Below are positions 1 to 9,315 of a stretch of 64,000 nucleotides of DNA, piece by piece (within the stretch, counting starts at the first letter, position 1; every line of letters begins with the position of its first letter). The notes below the pieces were generated by a model. The model saw only the letters and a list, made by a program, of their open reading frames with translations. It did no database searches and was not told where the DNA came from. The position numbers and the translations under genes are program-made. This stretch comes from Erysipelotrichales bacterium (lineage in GTDB: Bacteria; Bacillota_I; Bacilli_A; Erysipelotrichales; Erysipelotrichaceae), in contig CAJTIT010000010.1 of the NCBI GenBank assembly GCA_910576345.1, positions 25,023 through 89,022 on the forward strand, read 5' to 3'.

Positions 1-3000
1 ACCCATTATACGTATGATGTGAAAGGTAACGTCATCAAAGAAGAAATCGTCAAAGGCAGTGAGAAAATCACTACGCTGATGTCCTATGATGCCAGAAATC
101 GTGTGAATACGCAGACCAAAGAAGGCGTCAAAACGACCTATACGTATGATGTCTATGATAACCAATTAAGCGAAAATGTGAACGGTCGCATCACAAGGAA
201 AACCTATGATGTGATGGGGCGCATGACATCGGAAACGGATGCGCAAGGATATAAGACATCGTATGCCTATGACAAGATGGGCAATCAAATCAAGACCACT
301 TTGCCTAATGGCGGCGTCAAAGTCAAACAGTATGATGCGATGAATCAGTTGATATCGGAAACCGATGAACTGAATCATAAGACTACATACAAATACAATG
401 CCAAAGGACAAATGGTGGAGAGTAAGAATGCGGATCAAGTCGTAACGAAATACAGCTATGATAAGTGGGGCAACGTATCGGAAGTATTCATCAATGATAC
501 ATTGATGAAAAAAGAAACATATGATGCCCATAACCGCAAGATCAAAGAAGAGACACCGATAGAAGTTAAAACCTATACCTATGATCGATATGATCAAATC
601 ATCAAAGAAACGAATGTGACGAGTGGCCTTGTCATTGAAACGACCTATGATGATTATGGGAATGTTTTAAGGACACAAGACAATGGGGATCAGCACACGG
701 AAAACACGTATGATGCCAAACAGCGTCTGATTCAAACGGTGGACAGTTACGGTCGGACATCAACGACCGATTATGACATCTTTGGAAGAGTCAAGAAACA
801 AGTAGATGGAACAGGACAAACGATCGAGTATACCTACGATAAGTTTGACAATGTGTTGACACAAAAAGACACGCATGGAAATATACAAAGTTATGTCTAT
901 GACATCTATCAAAACAAGGTAGAAGAAACAAGTGATCTGATCCATAAGACATACAAGTATGATACATTGAATCGATTGATTGAAACACATGATGAGAAGA
1001 CCAATACCTCATCAAAGACGACCTATGATTCCATGGGTAATGCGATCATTGAACAAGATGAACTTGGTAATAAAACAGAATACAAATACGATAAGAAAAA
1101 TCAAGTCATAGAAACCAAAGATGCCTTGGGACATATCGAAAAACAAGAATATGATCTACAAGGCAATGTGATCAAGACGATTCATGCGGATGGAAGTTAT
1201 AGCGCATCAAGATACAATGCCTATAATTTGATCAGTGAAGAAGTGGATGAGCGAGGATTTACCACAACGTATACGTATAACGACAAACTCCAACTCATCA
1301 AACAAGCAGACAAACTGGGCGGCATCACAACGATCACCTATGATAAAAAAGGCAATCCAACACAAGTCAAATTGGATGATGGATCCATCTATCGAAAAGA
1401 ATACGATCTATATGGAAGAGTCATCAAAGAAATCGATCCAAAAGGCAATGCGAAAGAAACAAAATACGATGCCTTAGGCAATGTGATCGAAGAAGTACAT
1501 CCATATAAAACGATCGTCAATGTGTATGATGAAAAAGGAAATCTGAAACAAGTCAAAGAAAACAATCGATTGGTCACAAACAATACATATGACAAATACA
1601 ATCAATTGATCTTAACGAATGACGCATTGAATCAACCTACCTATCATACTTATGACCAATATGGAAGAAAAATCGAAACATTTGATAAAGGTATTGAAAC
1701 AGTCTTCACATATGATGATCGAAATAACTTGATCAAGGAAATCCAAAATGATGAAAAGATCATCACATACCAATACGATATCTTAGGAAGAGAAGTCGAA
1801 CAGAAGATCAATGATGTCATTATATCCAAGACAAGTTATGACAAAATCGGAAATCAAACAGAAACATATGATTTAGGAATTAAAAAACGTTATCAATATG
1901 ATTCCAGAAACCGATTGATCAAAGAGCTTTCACAGACAAGCGAAAACAAATTTGTCGTAACCAAAGAAATGAAATACGATAAGAGCGGAAATGTGAAAGA
2001 AGAAATCAACGGAGAAGGCGATCGTATTCAATACACGTATGACGCCAATAACAATGTCACAAGTAAGACAGATGGAAACGGCAATACGGAAAAGTATGCC
2101 TATGACAAATTGAATCAGTTAGTCACTGTAGAAACAGCGAATGATCGGATCATCCATTATCAATACGATGAGAATGGAAACAAAAGCGCAGAGTTCTTCA
2201 ACGAACAGGAAACGAGATATCGCTATGATAAAGCGGATCGCTTGATTGAAGAAAGCGATGCGACAGGCAGTGAAACGACAACGTATGATGCATTTGACAA
2301 TGTGATCACATTCAAACAAAAGAACGGAACGATCATCGAACAAGAATATGATGCATTGAATCGTATGACAAGAATGAACGATCGAGTGTTCACCTATGAC
2401 AAACAAGATCACATCATCGAAGTAAAGAATGCGATTGGATCACTGTCCATGATGTATGATGATTTTGGCAATCTGATCGAAACGACGGATCCCAATGATT
2501 CAACGGTACAGTATACATATGATATCCAAGGCAATAAGACAAGTATCACATATCCAAATGGAGAAGTCGTATCTTATACCTATAATGATCGCAATCAATT
2601 GATGCAGGTAAGTAAGAATGAACGCGTTCTTGCGATGTATCAATATGATATCCGAGGAAACGTATCCAAACTCACCCAAGACAACATTGAAACAAGTTAT
2701 ACCTATGACAATGCGAATCGTGTTACACGCTATTTGACGAAACAAGATGGTAAAGTCTTACATGATCGAACCTATACATTTGATCATAACGACAACATCA
2801 TCAAAGAAGTCGTAAACGGTAAAGCAAACCTTTATACGTACAATGAAAACGATGAACTGTCAAGCAGTGAGAAATATATCGACGGAAAACTGATTAAAAC
2901 AACGTATCAATTTGACATATACGGAAACAGAGTAGAGTCATCTAGTGATGGAGCCTATAAGAAGTCTTCATACAATGATAAGAATCAGTTAACCAAGATC

Positions 3001-4674
3001 GAAACGAATGAAGGAAACAACTATTTCCACTATGACAAAAATGGAAACATCACAGCGATCTATTATGATGACGGATACAAGGAATCCTTCAAATACGATG
3101 AATACAATCAATTGACAACGATCAAGAACAATCTGGATAAGACGATCACATATGAATATGACGGTATGGGAGAGCGTATATCCCAGCATGAGCAAGACGA
3201 TACGATCTATCAATTGAAGTCATATTATGAGGTAAGCGAAGAACTCAACCTGCAGGATTATCGAGATGGCTTGGAAGAGTCAGATATGGAGGAAGCCTTT
3301 GCGGCATTAAAAGCGCAGGCAAAAGCAAGACAAGACAATCGAGGATGTACAGTCAAGGAAACGAAGTATCGAACCCATACTTATCAAAAAGAAGATATCG
3401 ATAAGACGTTTGTATTGGATCGATCAGTAGAATATAGTCAAATCTTACAGGAAGGCGAAGAACAAAGCATTTATGGATTGGCAAGACTTGAAAGTGAAGA
3501 CACAAAATACATCACTGGAGTTAATGACACGATCAATCTAAGCATCACAGAGAATGAAGTAACAGAGTATACCTATGATGATTATGGCAACAGTGAAGAT
3601 ATCGAAGAAGGCTTTGGATACAATGGGGAACATAAAGATAACAGTGGATTGATCTACCTAAGAGCGAGATATTATAATCCAAGGATCGGAAGGTTCTTAC
3701 AGATCGACTCTTATAAAGGAGAAGACAATGCAATAGCGACAAAGAATCGCTATACGTATGTGGCAAACAATCCATATAAGTATGATGATCCTAGTGGTAA
3801 TGCATACCAAAGCAATGGTAAGAATAAAAACACTTCTTCTAAAAAGCAAGGTACGATTAATGGAGTTCTGGCAATGGTACAGGTTGGGGGAAATGTAGCT
3901 CAACAAGGGATTGAAAAACTTAAAGCAGAACAGGAAAGAAAGAAAAAAGAGAAAGAAGAACAGGAAGAATATAGAGCAAGAGCTTGGATAGAAATGTATA
4001 GTAATCAGGTTAACAGGGATGGATATGAATACAGCGAAAAAGACTTCAAAAATTCATTAATATTAAGTTCGATATTTGGATACATTGGTTACAATGATGA
4101 AATAATGGGAGCTGTATTAGATGCATTAGGCTTGTTAAAGTCATTTAAGGATTTAAGAATTACTAATAATCGTACCGATATTAAGATATATGCATGCGAT
4201 ATACCAAAAGATGCAAAGGGAACACACATGCTTAATAGACCTATGGACGGCGGTAGATCTATAGAGTATCAAAATGGGACTATAAAGAAAGCACCATCTA
4301 TAAAAGATGAAAAAGCGTGGCAATTAAGATATCTTTTAAAATTATCAAAAGAACAAATGGAATTTGCATATGATTTAGCAAGGATATTGATTACAATGGG
4401 ACTGTTAGTTTTATCAGCAGGAGTAGGAGCCTTGCCATTTGGAACAATACCTATAGGTGCCGGGTATACATTTAATTTGACAAATTTTGCATTTATGTGC
4501 ATTAATGCTTTGGTGGCAGGACATAATGATTCACGGGATATTGATTCTGAAATAGCATATGCATTAAGCTATCATTTTGTAGATGGATACAATTCATCTA
4601 TGTGGTTTACGGCATATTTCAATAAAGACAATCAGTTAATAGCGAAATCAAAACCAAATGTTTTTACAAACTAA
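1..4674 (+). CDS. RHS/YD-repeat polymorphic toxin, resident copy (5' partial), cassette A
   Basis: The frame is open from base 1 and the first bases already encode a YD repeat, so the true start lies left of the window. Dozens of YD repeats (T-YD-x-x-G-N-V type) fill about 1-3200. A short acidic linker follows, and then the RHS-associated core (GEHKDNSGLIYLRARYYNP near 3630-3690), ending at DDPSG (3784-3798). In this family the repeats form a shell around a C-terminal toxin that is released into a neighbouring cell. The tip (3799-4674, about 290 residues) begins NAYQSNGKNKN, has a lysine/glutamate-rich coiled-coil-like stretch, and carries a hydrophobic segment at about 4378-4510. I do not recognise the toxin family; membrane activity is inferred from that segment and from the lipoprotein encoded next. 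Cassette F carries a paralogous tip. Confidence 0.93.
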   Translation, partial: THYTYDVKGNVIKEEIVKGSEKITTLMSYDARNRVNTQTKEGVKTTYTYDVYDNQLSENVNGRITRKTYDVMGRMTSETDAQGYKTSYAYDKMGNQIKTTLPNGGVKVKQYDAMNQLISETDELNHKTTYKYNAKGQMVESKNADQVVTKYSYDKWGNVSEVFINDTLMKKETYDAHNRKIKEETPIEVKTYTYDRYDQIIKETNVTSGLVIETTYDDYGNVLRTQDNGDQHTENTYDAKQRLIQTVDSYGRTSTTDYDIFGRVKKQVDGTGQTIEYTYDKFDNVLTQKDTHGNIQSYVYDIYQNKVEETSDLIHKTYKYDTLNRLIETHDEKTNTSSKTTYDSMGNAIIEQDELGNKTEYKYDKKNQVIETKDALGHIEKQEYDLQGNVIKTIHADGSYSASRYNAYNLISEEVDERGFTTTYTYNDKLQLIKQADKLGGITTITYDKKGNPTQVKLDDGSIYRKEYDLYGRVIKEIDPKGNAKETKYDALGNVIEEVHPYKTIVNVYDEKGNLKQVKENNRLVTNNTYDKYNQLILTNDALNQPTYHTYDQYGRKIETFDKGIETVFTYDDRNNLIKEIQNDEKIITYQYDILGREVEQKINDVIISKTSYDKIGNQTETYDLGIKKRYQYDSRNRLIKELSQTSENKFVVTKEMKYDKSGNVKEEINGEGDRIQYTYDANNNVTSKTDGNGNTEKYAYDKLNQLVTVETANDRIIHYQYDENGNKSAEFFNEQETRYRYDKADRLIEESDATGSETTTYDAFDNVITFKQKNGTIIEQEYDALNRMTRMNDRVFTYDKQDHIIEVKNAIGSLSMMYDDFGNLIETTDPNDSTVQYTYDIQGNKTSITYPNGEVVSYTYNDRNQLMQVSKNERVLAMYQYDIRGNVSKLTQDNIETSYTYDNANRVTRYLTKQDGKVLHDRTYTFDHNDNIIKEVVNGKANLYTYNENDELSSSEKYIDGKLIKTTYQFDIYGNRVESSSDGAYKKSSYNDKNQLTKIETNEGNNYFHYDKNGNITAIYYDDGYKESFKYDEYNQLTTIKNNLDKTITYEYDGMGERISQHEQDDTIYQLKSYYEVSEELNLQDYRDGLEESDMEEAFAALKAQAKARQDNRGCTVKETKYRTHTYQKEDIDKTFVLDRSVEYSQILQEGEEQSIYGLARLESEDTKYITGVNDTINLSITENEVTEYTYDDYGNSEDIEEGFGYNGEHKDNSGLIYLRARYYNPRIGRFLQIDSYKGEDNAIATKNRYTYVANNPYKYDDPSGNAYQSNGKNKNTSSKKQGTINGVLAMVQVGGNVAQQGIEKLKAEQERKKKEKEEQEEYRARAWIEMYSNQVNRDGYEYSEKDFKNSLILSSIFGYIGYNDEIMGAVLDALGLLKSFKDLRITNNRTDIKIYACDIPKDAKGTHMLNRPMDGGRSIEYQNGTIKKAPSIKDEKAWQLRYLLKLSKEQMEFAYDLARILITMGLLVLSAGVGALPFGTIPIGAGYTFNLTNFAFMCINALVAGHNDSRDIDSEIAYALSYHFVDGYNSSMWFTAYFNKDNQLIAKSKPNVFTN

Positions 4675-4689
4675 GGAAGTGAAGAAAAA

Positions 4690-5496
4690 ATGAAGAAGAT
4701 TTTATTAGGAGCGTTATTGCTTATAATCAGTTTATGCGGATGTAAAAATAAGATAGAAGAAGTAACATATTATGAAGAAGATATTGATACATATGGTGCA
4801 GAGTATAGTATCAATGGATTAAAAGTAAATGATGATTATAAAGAGATAGATATCAAAGATGGATTTCAAGATTATACAAAGATGTTAGAAAATTTCTATA
4901 ATTCTGAAGGATTTGTAGTTGCTTTAAGAGATTTTGACATTGAACAAGAAGAAGTAGATAAGCAGTTGGATTATATTTTTAAAATAAATAAATTCAAGAC
5001 TGGTAAAATGGAAGTATATGTAGAAATGAAAGGCGACAATCAAAGCATTCAAAAAGTATATATTAAAAATGGAAAATATTATATTCAACGAGATTCAGAT
5101 GAATATGAATTAAATTGGAGCCTAAACCATCTTTTAATTGATGAATATTTCACTTTTTTGAATGTTAAGGAAACTTTTATAAAGAAAGCATTCAAGGTAG
5201 TTAAGGATGATTCCATCATTTATAGATTTGATATTAAAATACCAGAAAATGAATCTAGTGAATTTTTTGGTACTGGATCAAAGAATGCCGATAACCAAAA
5301 TCTTGAAGATGTTATTCTAATATTGAATACGAGAAATTCAAATATCTTAGATGCAACATTGATATATAGGTACGTATATAGTGAATCTGAAGCATTTATA
5401 AAGAGTGAGCTTAAATTTGATGATTTTGGTAATCAAACAATAGATTTTCCAGAAGATATGGAATCATGGCCAATTGTTAATAAAGATTCTGAATAA
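4690..5496 (+). CDS. Putative lipoprotein immunity protein of cassette A
   Basis: 268 residues. The N-terminus is a lipoprotein signal: MKK, a hydrophobic stretch, then the lipobox-like LCGC, placing the mature protein on the outer face of the membrane. It starts 15 bases after the RHS stop with a GGAAG ribosome site. It has a close paralogue at 17217-18029, behind the related toxin tip of cassette F; both end in WPIVNKDSE. Position and co-duplication with the toxin tip argue for an immunity role. A lipidated, exported immunity protein would fit a toxin acting at the membrane or in the wall. No named immunity family is recognised. Confidence 0.8.
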   Translation: MKKILLGALLLIISLCGCKNKIEEVTYYEEDIDTYGAEYSINGLKVNDDYKEIDIKDGFQDYTKMLENFYNSEGFVVALRDFDIEQEEVDKQLDYIFKINKFKTGKMEVYVEMKGDNQSIQKVYIKNGKYYIQRDSDEYELNWSLNHLLIDEYFTFLNVKETFIKKAFKVVKDDSIIYRFDIKIPENESSEFFGTGSKNADNQNLEDVILILNTRNSNILDATLIYRYVYSESEAFIKSELKFDDFGNQTIDFPEDMESWPIVNKDSE

Positions 5497-5502
5497 CAAA
5501 TA

Positions 5503-5661
5503 CTAGCAATCCCTACTTAAAAGAATTATAATGAAGTAGGGATTTTCCTTATTGTTCGGTCTTTGAAAACTTCATAAAGAGTTTTGTATTTCTAAGAATT
5601 GTATTAGAAAGATTGTTTCTTTGATAAAAATTTCTCATTTACCATAATCTAAAGCAAAGTC
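5503..5661 (+). repeat. Cassette-boundary repeat R1 with hairpin
   Basis: First of eight related intergenic copies. It opens with an inverted repeat (AATCCCTACTT at 5508-5518 and AAGTAGGGATT at 5534-5544) followed by a short T run, so it may end transcription of the preceding pair. The hairpin is followed by a conserved GGTCTTTGAAAA block, a GTATTAGAAAGATTGTTTCTT block and a 3' TTACCATAA block. The RHS-derived sequence of the next cassette begins right after it. Confidence 0.85.
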
Positions 5662-5792
5662 TATCGTTTCAGAAAATAACGAGACTAACCTGTAACTAAT
5701 GTAATCAAAAAACAACCGAAGGTAGAAATACCAAAGAAATTATACCGGTATTTGGAGATGCATTCGATGTCCTAAACGGGATCATCTATATC

Positions 5793-6533
5793 TTGCGAGG
5801 AAAGTATGTGGATGGGTTAATATCATTAGCATCGGCCGCATTATCCGTAGCAGCAGATGCGATATTGAAACCATTAAGATATGCCAAAAATGGAATAAAA
5901 GAAATCTTTGAAACAATTGTAAAGAAACTACCGGATTTACCATCAGCGGCAAGCAAAATATTAAAAGGATTAGCAAACACGGTAGATGGGTTATGGTTGG
6001 TAGGACGGAAGTTAAAAGATTCAATCATCAAAGGAATCAATGCCGTTATTGAATTCATAGCAAAGCATACAAGAGAAGCATATCAATCCGTTAGAAACAA
6101 ACTAAAAAAAGAAGTAACAGAAGCCGCAACAGAAACCGCAGCAAAAGGCGTAAAAGAAGCAACCGAGGATGTAATTGAAGATGCGGTAAGCGATGCAGCT
6201 ATAAAGGGAGCTAGTGGATTTAAATTAGAAACACCTAAATATAATACTAGTAAATTACAGCATGAATTTAAGCATGCTAGTGATTTTGGAATCAATGGAA
6301 GCTGGAATAAGGCTAATGGAGAAGCGTTTAAAAATGCATTAATAGATCACGTTAACAACGCAGATATTATTGTAAAATCTACATATCGTACTAAAGAAGA
6401 TGTTATTGTATATATCAATAAAACTACTGGACTTGGTACTTATTTTGATTTATCAGGGAATTTTGTATGCGGATGGAAGTTAAGCCCTAATCAATTACAA
6501 TTTCATTTAACAAATGGTATTCCACTAAAGTAA
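5793..6533 (+). CDS. Orphan cassette B: pretoxin scaffold with colicin D-like tRNase tip
   Basis: The frame is open from 5700 with no ATG and no ribosome site; TTG at 5793 is only the first possible start, so this is probably a silent fragment. Residues 1 to about 145 are the helical pretoxin scaffold shared with cassettes C, D and H, ending at the AIKGASG junction. The tip (about 100 residues) has HEFKHASDFGI, NGSWNKANGEAFKNAL, TYR, NKTTGLGTYFD and GNFVCGWKLSPNQL. This order matches my knowledge of colicin D catalytic domains, which cleave the anticodon loop of tRNA-Arg. Upstream, 5700-5760 is a scaffold remnant with an internal deletion also seen in cassette C. Confidence 0.8.
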   Translation: MRGKYVDGLISLASAALSVAADAILKPLRYAKNGIKEIFETIVKKLPDLPSAASKILKGLANTVDGLWLVGRKLKDSIIKGINAVIEFIAKHTREAYQSVRNKLKKEVTEAATETAAKGVKEATEDVIEDAVSDAAIKGASGFKLETPKYNTSKLQHEFKHASDFGINGSWNKANGEAFKNALIDHVNNADIIVKSTYRTKEDVIVYINKTTGLGTYFDLSGNFVCGWKLSPNQLQFHLTNGIPLK

Positions 6534-6550
6534 AAAATAGGAGGGATTAT

Positions 6551-7129
6551 ATGAGTAGTTATGTTAGTATAGGTTTTGTGTTTGAAAAGCATCAGAGCAT
6601 CAATTCGCTTTTATCCAAATTTTTTGATTTTTTAATAACCAAAGGAGAATTTAAAAAGATTGCTTATAGTGAAGATGAAAATGGAGATAAATGGAATGAA
6701 GAAATAATTAATGATTATTCTGCCTATTCAGTTGCGTCATTAATGGTTGATAATTATTTTGGAAGAACAAATATAACCGCTGCGATATTCAATGATGAAC
6801 AAATTAACTTTGATGTAAGCGTACATAAATTTCCACAAGGTGATTTTGGTTTTTTAATTGAAATAACTCTTGATCAATTATCAAAACATTTAGAAAAAGA
6901 GGAATTAGAAATAAGTACATATAGGATTATAAATTTTTGTAAAACGGTATTTAGCACTATAGAATATCGTTATGCATATTGCGATCATGAAGTTCCTATT
7001 GAATATACATGGGATGAATTTAAACAATTTGATAAATGTATGTATTCTATATCTGTGATTCCTCATAATGATGCAATCGATATCAAATTAGCACCTTGGG
7101 AAATTTATGGTTTTATAAATCGCTATTGA
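6551..7129 (+). CDS. Probable immunity protein for the colicin D-like toxin (cassette B)
   Basis: 192 residues, no signal peptide or membrane segment, so cytoplasmic, as expected for protection against a tRNase. It has a strong ribosome site (AGGAGGG) and starts 17 bases after the toxin stop. The opening (SSYVSIGFVFEK) and the later SISVIP stretch resemble Imm64-type immunity proteins as I remember them; this is a tentative family suggestion. Placement between the toxin tip and repeat R2 is the main evidence. Unlike the toxin piece, it has everything needed for translation. Confidence 0.72.
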   Translation: MSSYVSIGFVFEKHQSINSLLSKFFDFLITKGEFKKIAYSEDENGDKWNEEIINDYSAYSVASLMVDNYFGRTNITAAIFNDEQINFDVSVHKFPQGDFGFLIEITLDQLSKHLEKEELEISTYRIINFCKTVFSTIEYRYAYCDHEVPIEYTWDEFKQFDKCMYSISVIPHNDAIDIKLAPWEIYGFINRY

Positions 7130-7250
7130 GGTAGTTGATTAATAGTCTTATTCTTATATGAAATATAAGTAAGGATAAGGGTTGGATTGGGATAGTTGTT
7201 TCATCTATTTTCTTTAAATGAGTAATTGTAAAATAAGTAAAATGATTCAC

Positions 7251-7412
7251 CTCTAGCAATCCCTACTTAAAAGAATTATAATTAAGTAGGGATTTTCCTA
7301 TTATTCGGTCTTTGAAAACTTCATAAAGATTTTTGTATTTTTAAAAAAATTTGTATTGGAAAGATTGGCTTTTAATAAAGATGTGCTAATTACCATAACA
7401 AAAATAAAAGTC
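7251..7412 (+). repeat. Cassette-boundary repeat R2 with hairpin
   Basis: Second copy of the boundary repeat. The hairpin is at 7258-7294, with a 13-base arm AATCCCTACTTAA and its complement around a short AT-rich loop, followed by TTTTCC. The distal blocks are conserved through TTACCATAACA. The RHS core fragment of cassette C begins immediately afterwards. Confidence 0.85.
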
Positions 7413-7672
7413 CATATGTGGCAAACAATCCATATAAGTCTGATGATCCAAGTGGTAATGCATATAAAGGTATTACGACAAATAGTCCATACGCAAACAT
7501 TGGCGTAAAAAAATCCATGGCTGATAATAAGAAAAACATAAAGTTTAATTTCAGTTTCATGGATACGTTCAATAATGTAGCGAAAGCCGTAGCAAATGTG
7601 ATCAAAAACCCACCGAAGGGAGAAATACCAAAGAAATTATACTGGTATTTGGAGATGCGTTTGATCTTATAA
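7413..7672 (+). pseudogene. Cassette C: RHS core end and pretoxin start, frameshifted
   Basis: It encodes the last residues of the RHS core (VANNPYKSDDPSGN) and the start of the pretoxin scaffold (NSPYANIGVKK, then NFSFMDTFNNVAKAVANVIK). At about 7635, after EIPKK, roughly 130 bases present in cassette D are missing and the frame is lost, giving a stop at 7672. The rest of the scaffold resumes in another frame at about 7645-7690. Cassette B shows the same deletion joint. No upstream start or ribosome site is visible, so it is a remnant. Confidence 0.75.
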
Positions 7673-7689
7673 ATGGGATCATCTATATC

Positions 7690-8457
7690 TTGCGAGGAAA
7701 GTATGTGGATGGGTTAATATCATTCGCATCGGCCGCATTATCCGTAGCAGCAGATACGATATTGAAACCATTAAGATACGCCAAAAATGGAGTAAAAGAA
7801 ATCTTTGAAACAATAGTTAAGGAACTACCAGAACTGCCATCAGCAGCAGGGAAATTATTAAAAGGATTAGCAAAAACGGTAGATGGATTATGGTTGGTAG
7901 GACGGAAGCTGAAAGATTCAATCATCAAAGGAATCAATACCGTCATAGATTTCATAGTAAGACATGCGACAGAAGCATATCAATCCGTCAGAAACAAACT
8001 AAAAAAAGAAGTAACAGAAGCCGCAACGGAAGCTGCGACAAAAGGAGTAAAAGAAGTAACCGAAGATGCGGTAGAAAACGCAGTCATAAAGGGTGCTAGC
8101 GGAGCAATACTAGATAAAAAATTAATGGAAGAATTAGCAGAAAGTGGTTTTAAATATAATGCTGATGAAGTACTATACATAACAAAAAATTATGAAGGAA
8201 AACTAATGTGGCTAGAAACAGGAAATAATAAATCAGGAATGCAACATATTATGGTAAGGCATAAAACTGACTTTGCTAACAAGGGGGTAACTGATATACA
8301 AGGTTATTTAGATAAAGCACTGAAATCTAAACCAATAGAAAAAGGTATGAATGAGAGTGGACCTTATGCAAAATATTTACTTGATGGAGATAGATATACA
8401 GTCGCATATGGATCAAATGGCTATATCGTATCATTTTACCCTGATAAAATGAAATAA
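7690..8457 (+). CDS. Orphan cassette C: pretoxin scaffold with probable BECR-fold RNase tip
   Basis: 255 residues from TTG 7690, which is not a convincing start. The first about 140 residues are the shared helical scaffold, ending AVIKGASG. The tip reads LWITKNYEGKL-like, then WLETGNNKSGMQHIMVRH, a DFANKGVTDIQGYLDKAL helix and a terminal YTVAYGSNGYIVSFYP strand. This order is typical of Barnase-EndoU-colicin E5/D-RelE-like (BECR) toxins, which are usually RNases. The assignment comes from recognising the pattern and needs a profile search. The immunity candidate lies about 250 bases downstream. Confidence 0.65.
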   Translation: MRGKYVDGLISFASAALSVAADTILKPLRYAKNGVKEIFETIVKELPELPSAAGKLLKGLAKTVDGLWLVGRKLKDSIIKGINTVIDFIVRHATEAYQSVRNKLKKEVTEAATEAATKGVKEVTEDAVENAVIKGASGAILDKKLMEELAESGFKYNADEVLYITKNYEGKLMWLETGNNKSGMQHIMVRHKTDFANKGVTDIQGYLDKALKSKPIEKGMNESGPYAKYLLDGDRYTVAYGSNGYIVSFYPDKMK

Positions 8458-8709
8458 GTTTTGGTTATATTAAGAATAAAATCTTATAAGCAAAAGCTAA
8501 TTTATATACCATAAGAATCGAAATTAAATGAATCGTAATAAAATGCTAAGTTTAAAGCAAAGATTATCTGAATGTTACGATTTCACATATATGTGATTGT
8601 GCTTTAAATAAAGTTTATTCACAAAAAAGGAATACTAAATATAATTGTTATCAATTACGATCAAAAATTGATAGAAAGGAAAAGTGTATAACAATATTGG
8701 TACACTAAG
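8458..8709 (+). other. AT-rich spacer between toxin and immunity gene in cassette C
   Basis: Unusual for this array, where toxin and immunity genes normally touch. No convincing frame, hairpin or promoter is seen. It may be the remnant of a lost gene. Confidence 0.4.
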
Positions 8710-9066
8710 ATGATTATGAAAAAATATGTATTAAAATTTTGGTATGAATTTGGAGGGGTATGTATTTGGGGAGAAAATAAGGCAGCAAAAAATAAATATG
8801 GTTATGCTATTGGTCCTGAAGATTTACCTCTGTCGAAAGAATTAGTAGATAAAATAAATCACATGCAATACGAGTTTGCTACAATTATAGATTGGGATGA
8901 TCCAAAAAAACCAACAGAATGGACACAAGAACATCTTGACGACTTTTTGAGAAGATCGGACGAGATTTATGAAGAACTGAAAATAGAACTAGGTCCAGAA
9001 TATGATGTAATAAATGAAGCTGATTATATTGCGGAAATTGTAAAGGAGGAAAATAATTTAGATTAG
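8710..9066 (+). CDS. Probable immunity protein of cassette C
   Basis: 118 residues, acidic, cytoplasmic. It reads KKYVLKFWYEFGGVCIWGEN, later DLPLSKELVDKI, a DWDDP motif and ELGPEYDVINEADY. I recall small proteins with this pattern beside polymorphic toxins, but cannot name a family. The start is uncertain: ATG 8710 or the second ATG at 8716. The nearest purine-rich site (AAAGGAAAAG) is too far upstream to be ideal. It ends just before repeat R3. Confidence 0.68.
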   Translation: MIMKKYVLKFWYEFGGVCIWGENKAAKNKYGYAIGPEDLPLSKELVDKINHMQYEFATIIDWDDPKKPTEWTQEHLDDFLRRSDEIYEELKIELGPEYDVINEADYIAEIVKEENNLD

Positions 9067-9094
9067 TCAAGATAAGAAAAGTATCGTTTGATTT

Positions 9095-9252
9095 ACTAGC
9101 AATCTCTACTTAAAAAAATTATAATTAAGTAGGGATTTTCCCTATTGTTCAGTCTTTGAAAATTTAATATAGATTTTTTGTACTCTTAAAAATTGTATTA
9201 GAAAGATTGTTTCTTAACATACATTTCCACATTACCTTAACATAAAGAAAAG
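9095..9252 (+). repeat. Cassette-boundary repeat R3 with hairpin
   Basis: Third copy. The hairpin at 9101-9137 has one arm base changed (AATCTCTACTT against AAGTAGGGATT), giving a G-T or mismatched pair. The GTATTAGAAAGATTGTTTCTT block is conserved. Cassette D begins right after it. Confidence 0.83.
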
Positions 9253-9315
9253 CCAAGTAAAAATGCGCCTTCAGAAACAAATAGTCCATACGCAAACATT
9301 GGCGTAAAAAAAGCC

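Noticed and set aside
19..21. GTG at 19 as the start of the resident RHS
   Set aside because: The frame is open to base 1 and already encodes a YD repeat before this codon.
166..597. Minus-strand open frames opposite the RHS genes (also about 760, 2119, 2500, 11353, 12343)
   Set aside because: They are mirror frames of the repetitive YD coding sequence; they recur wherever the RHS sequence recurs and lack ribosome sites.
5786..6058. Minus-strand frames of 80-90 residues opposite each pretoxin scaffold (also 7683, 9606, 21691)
   Set aside because: Four near-identical copies exist only because the scaffold is repeated; the plus-strand frame shows the real conservation.
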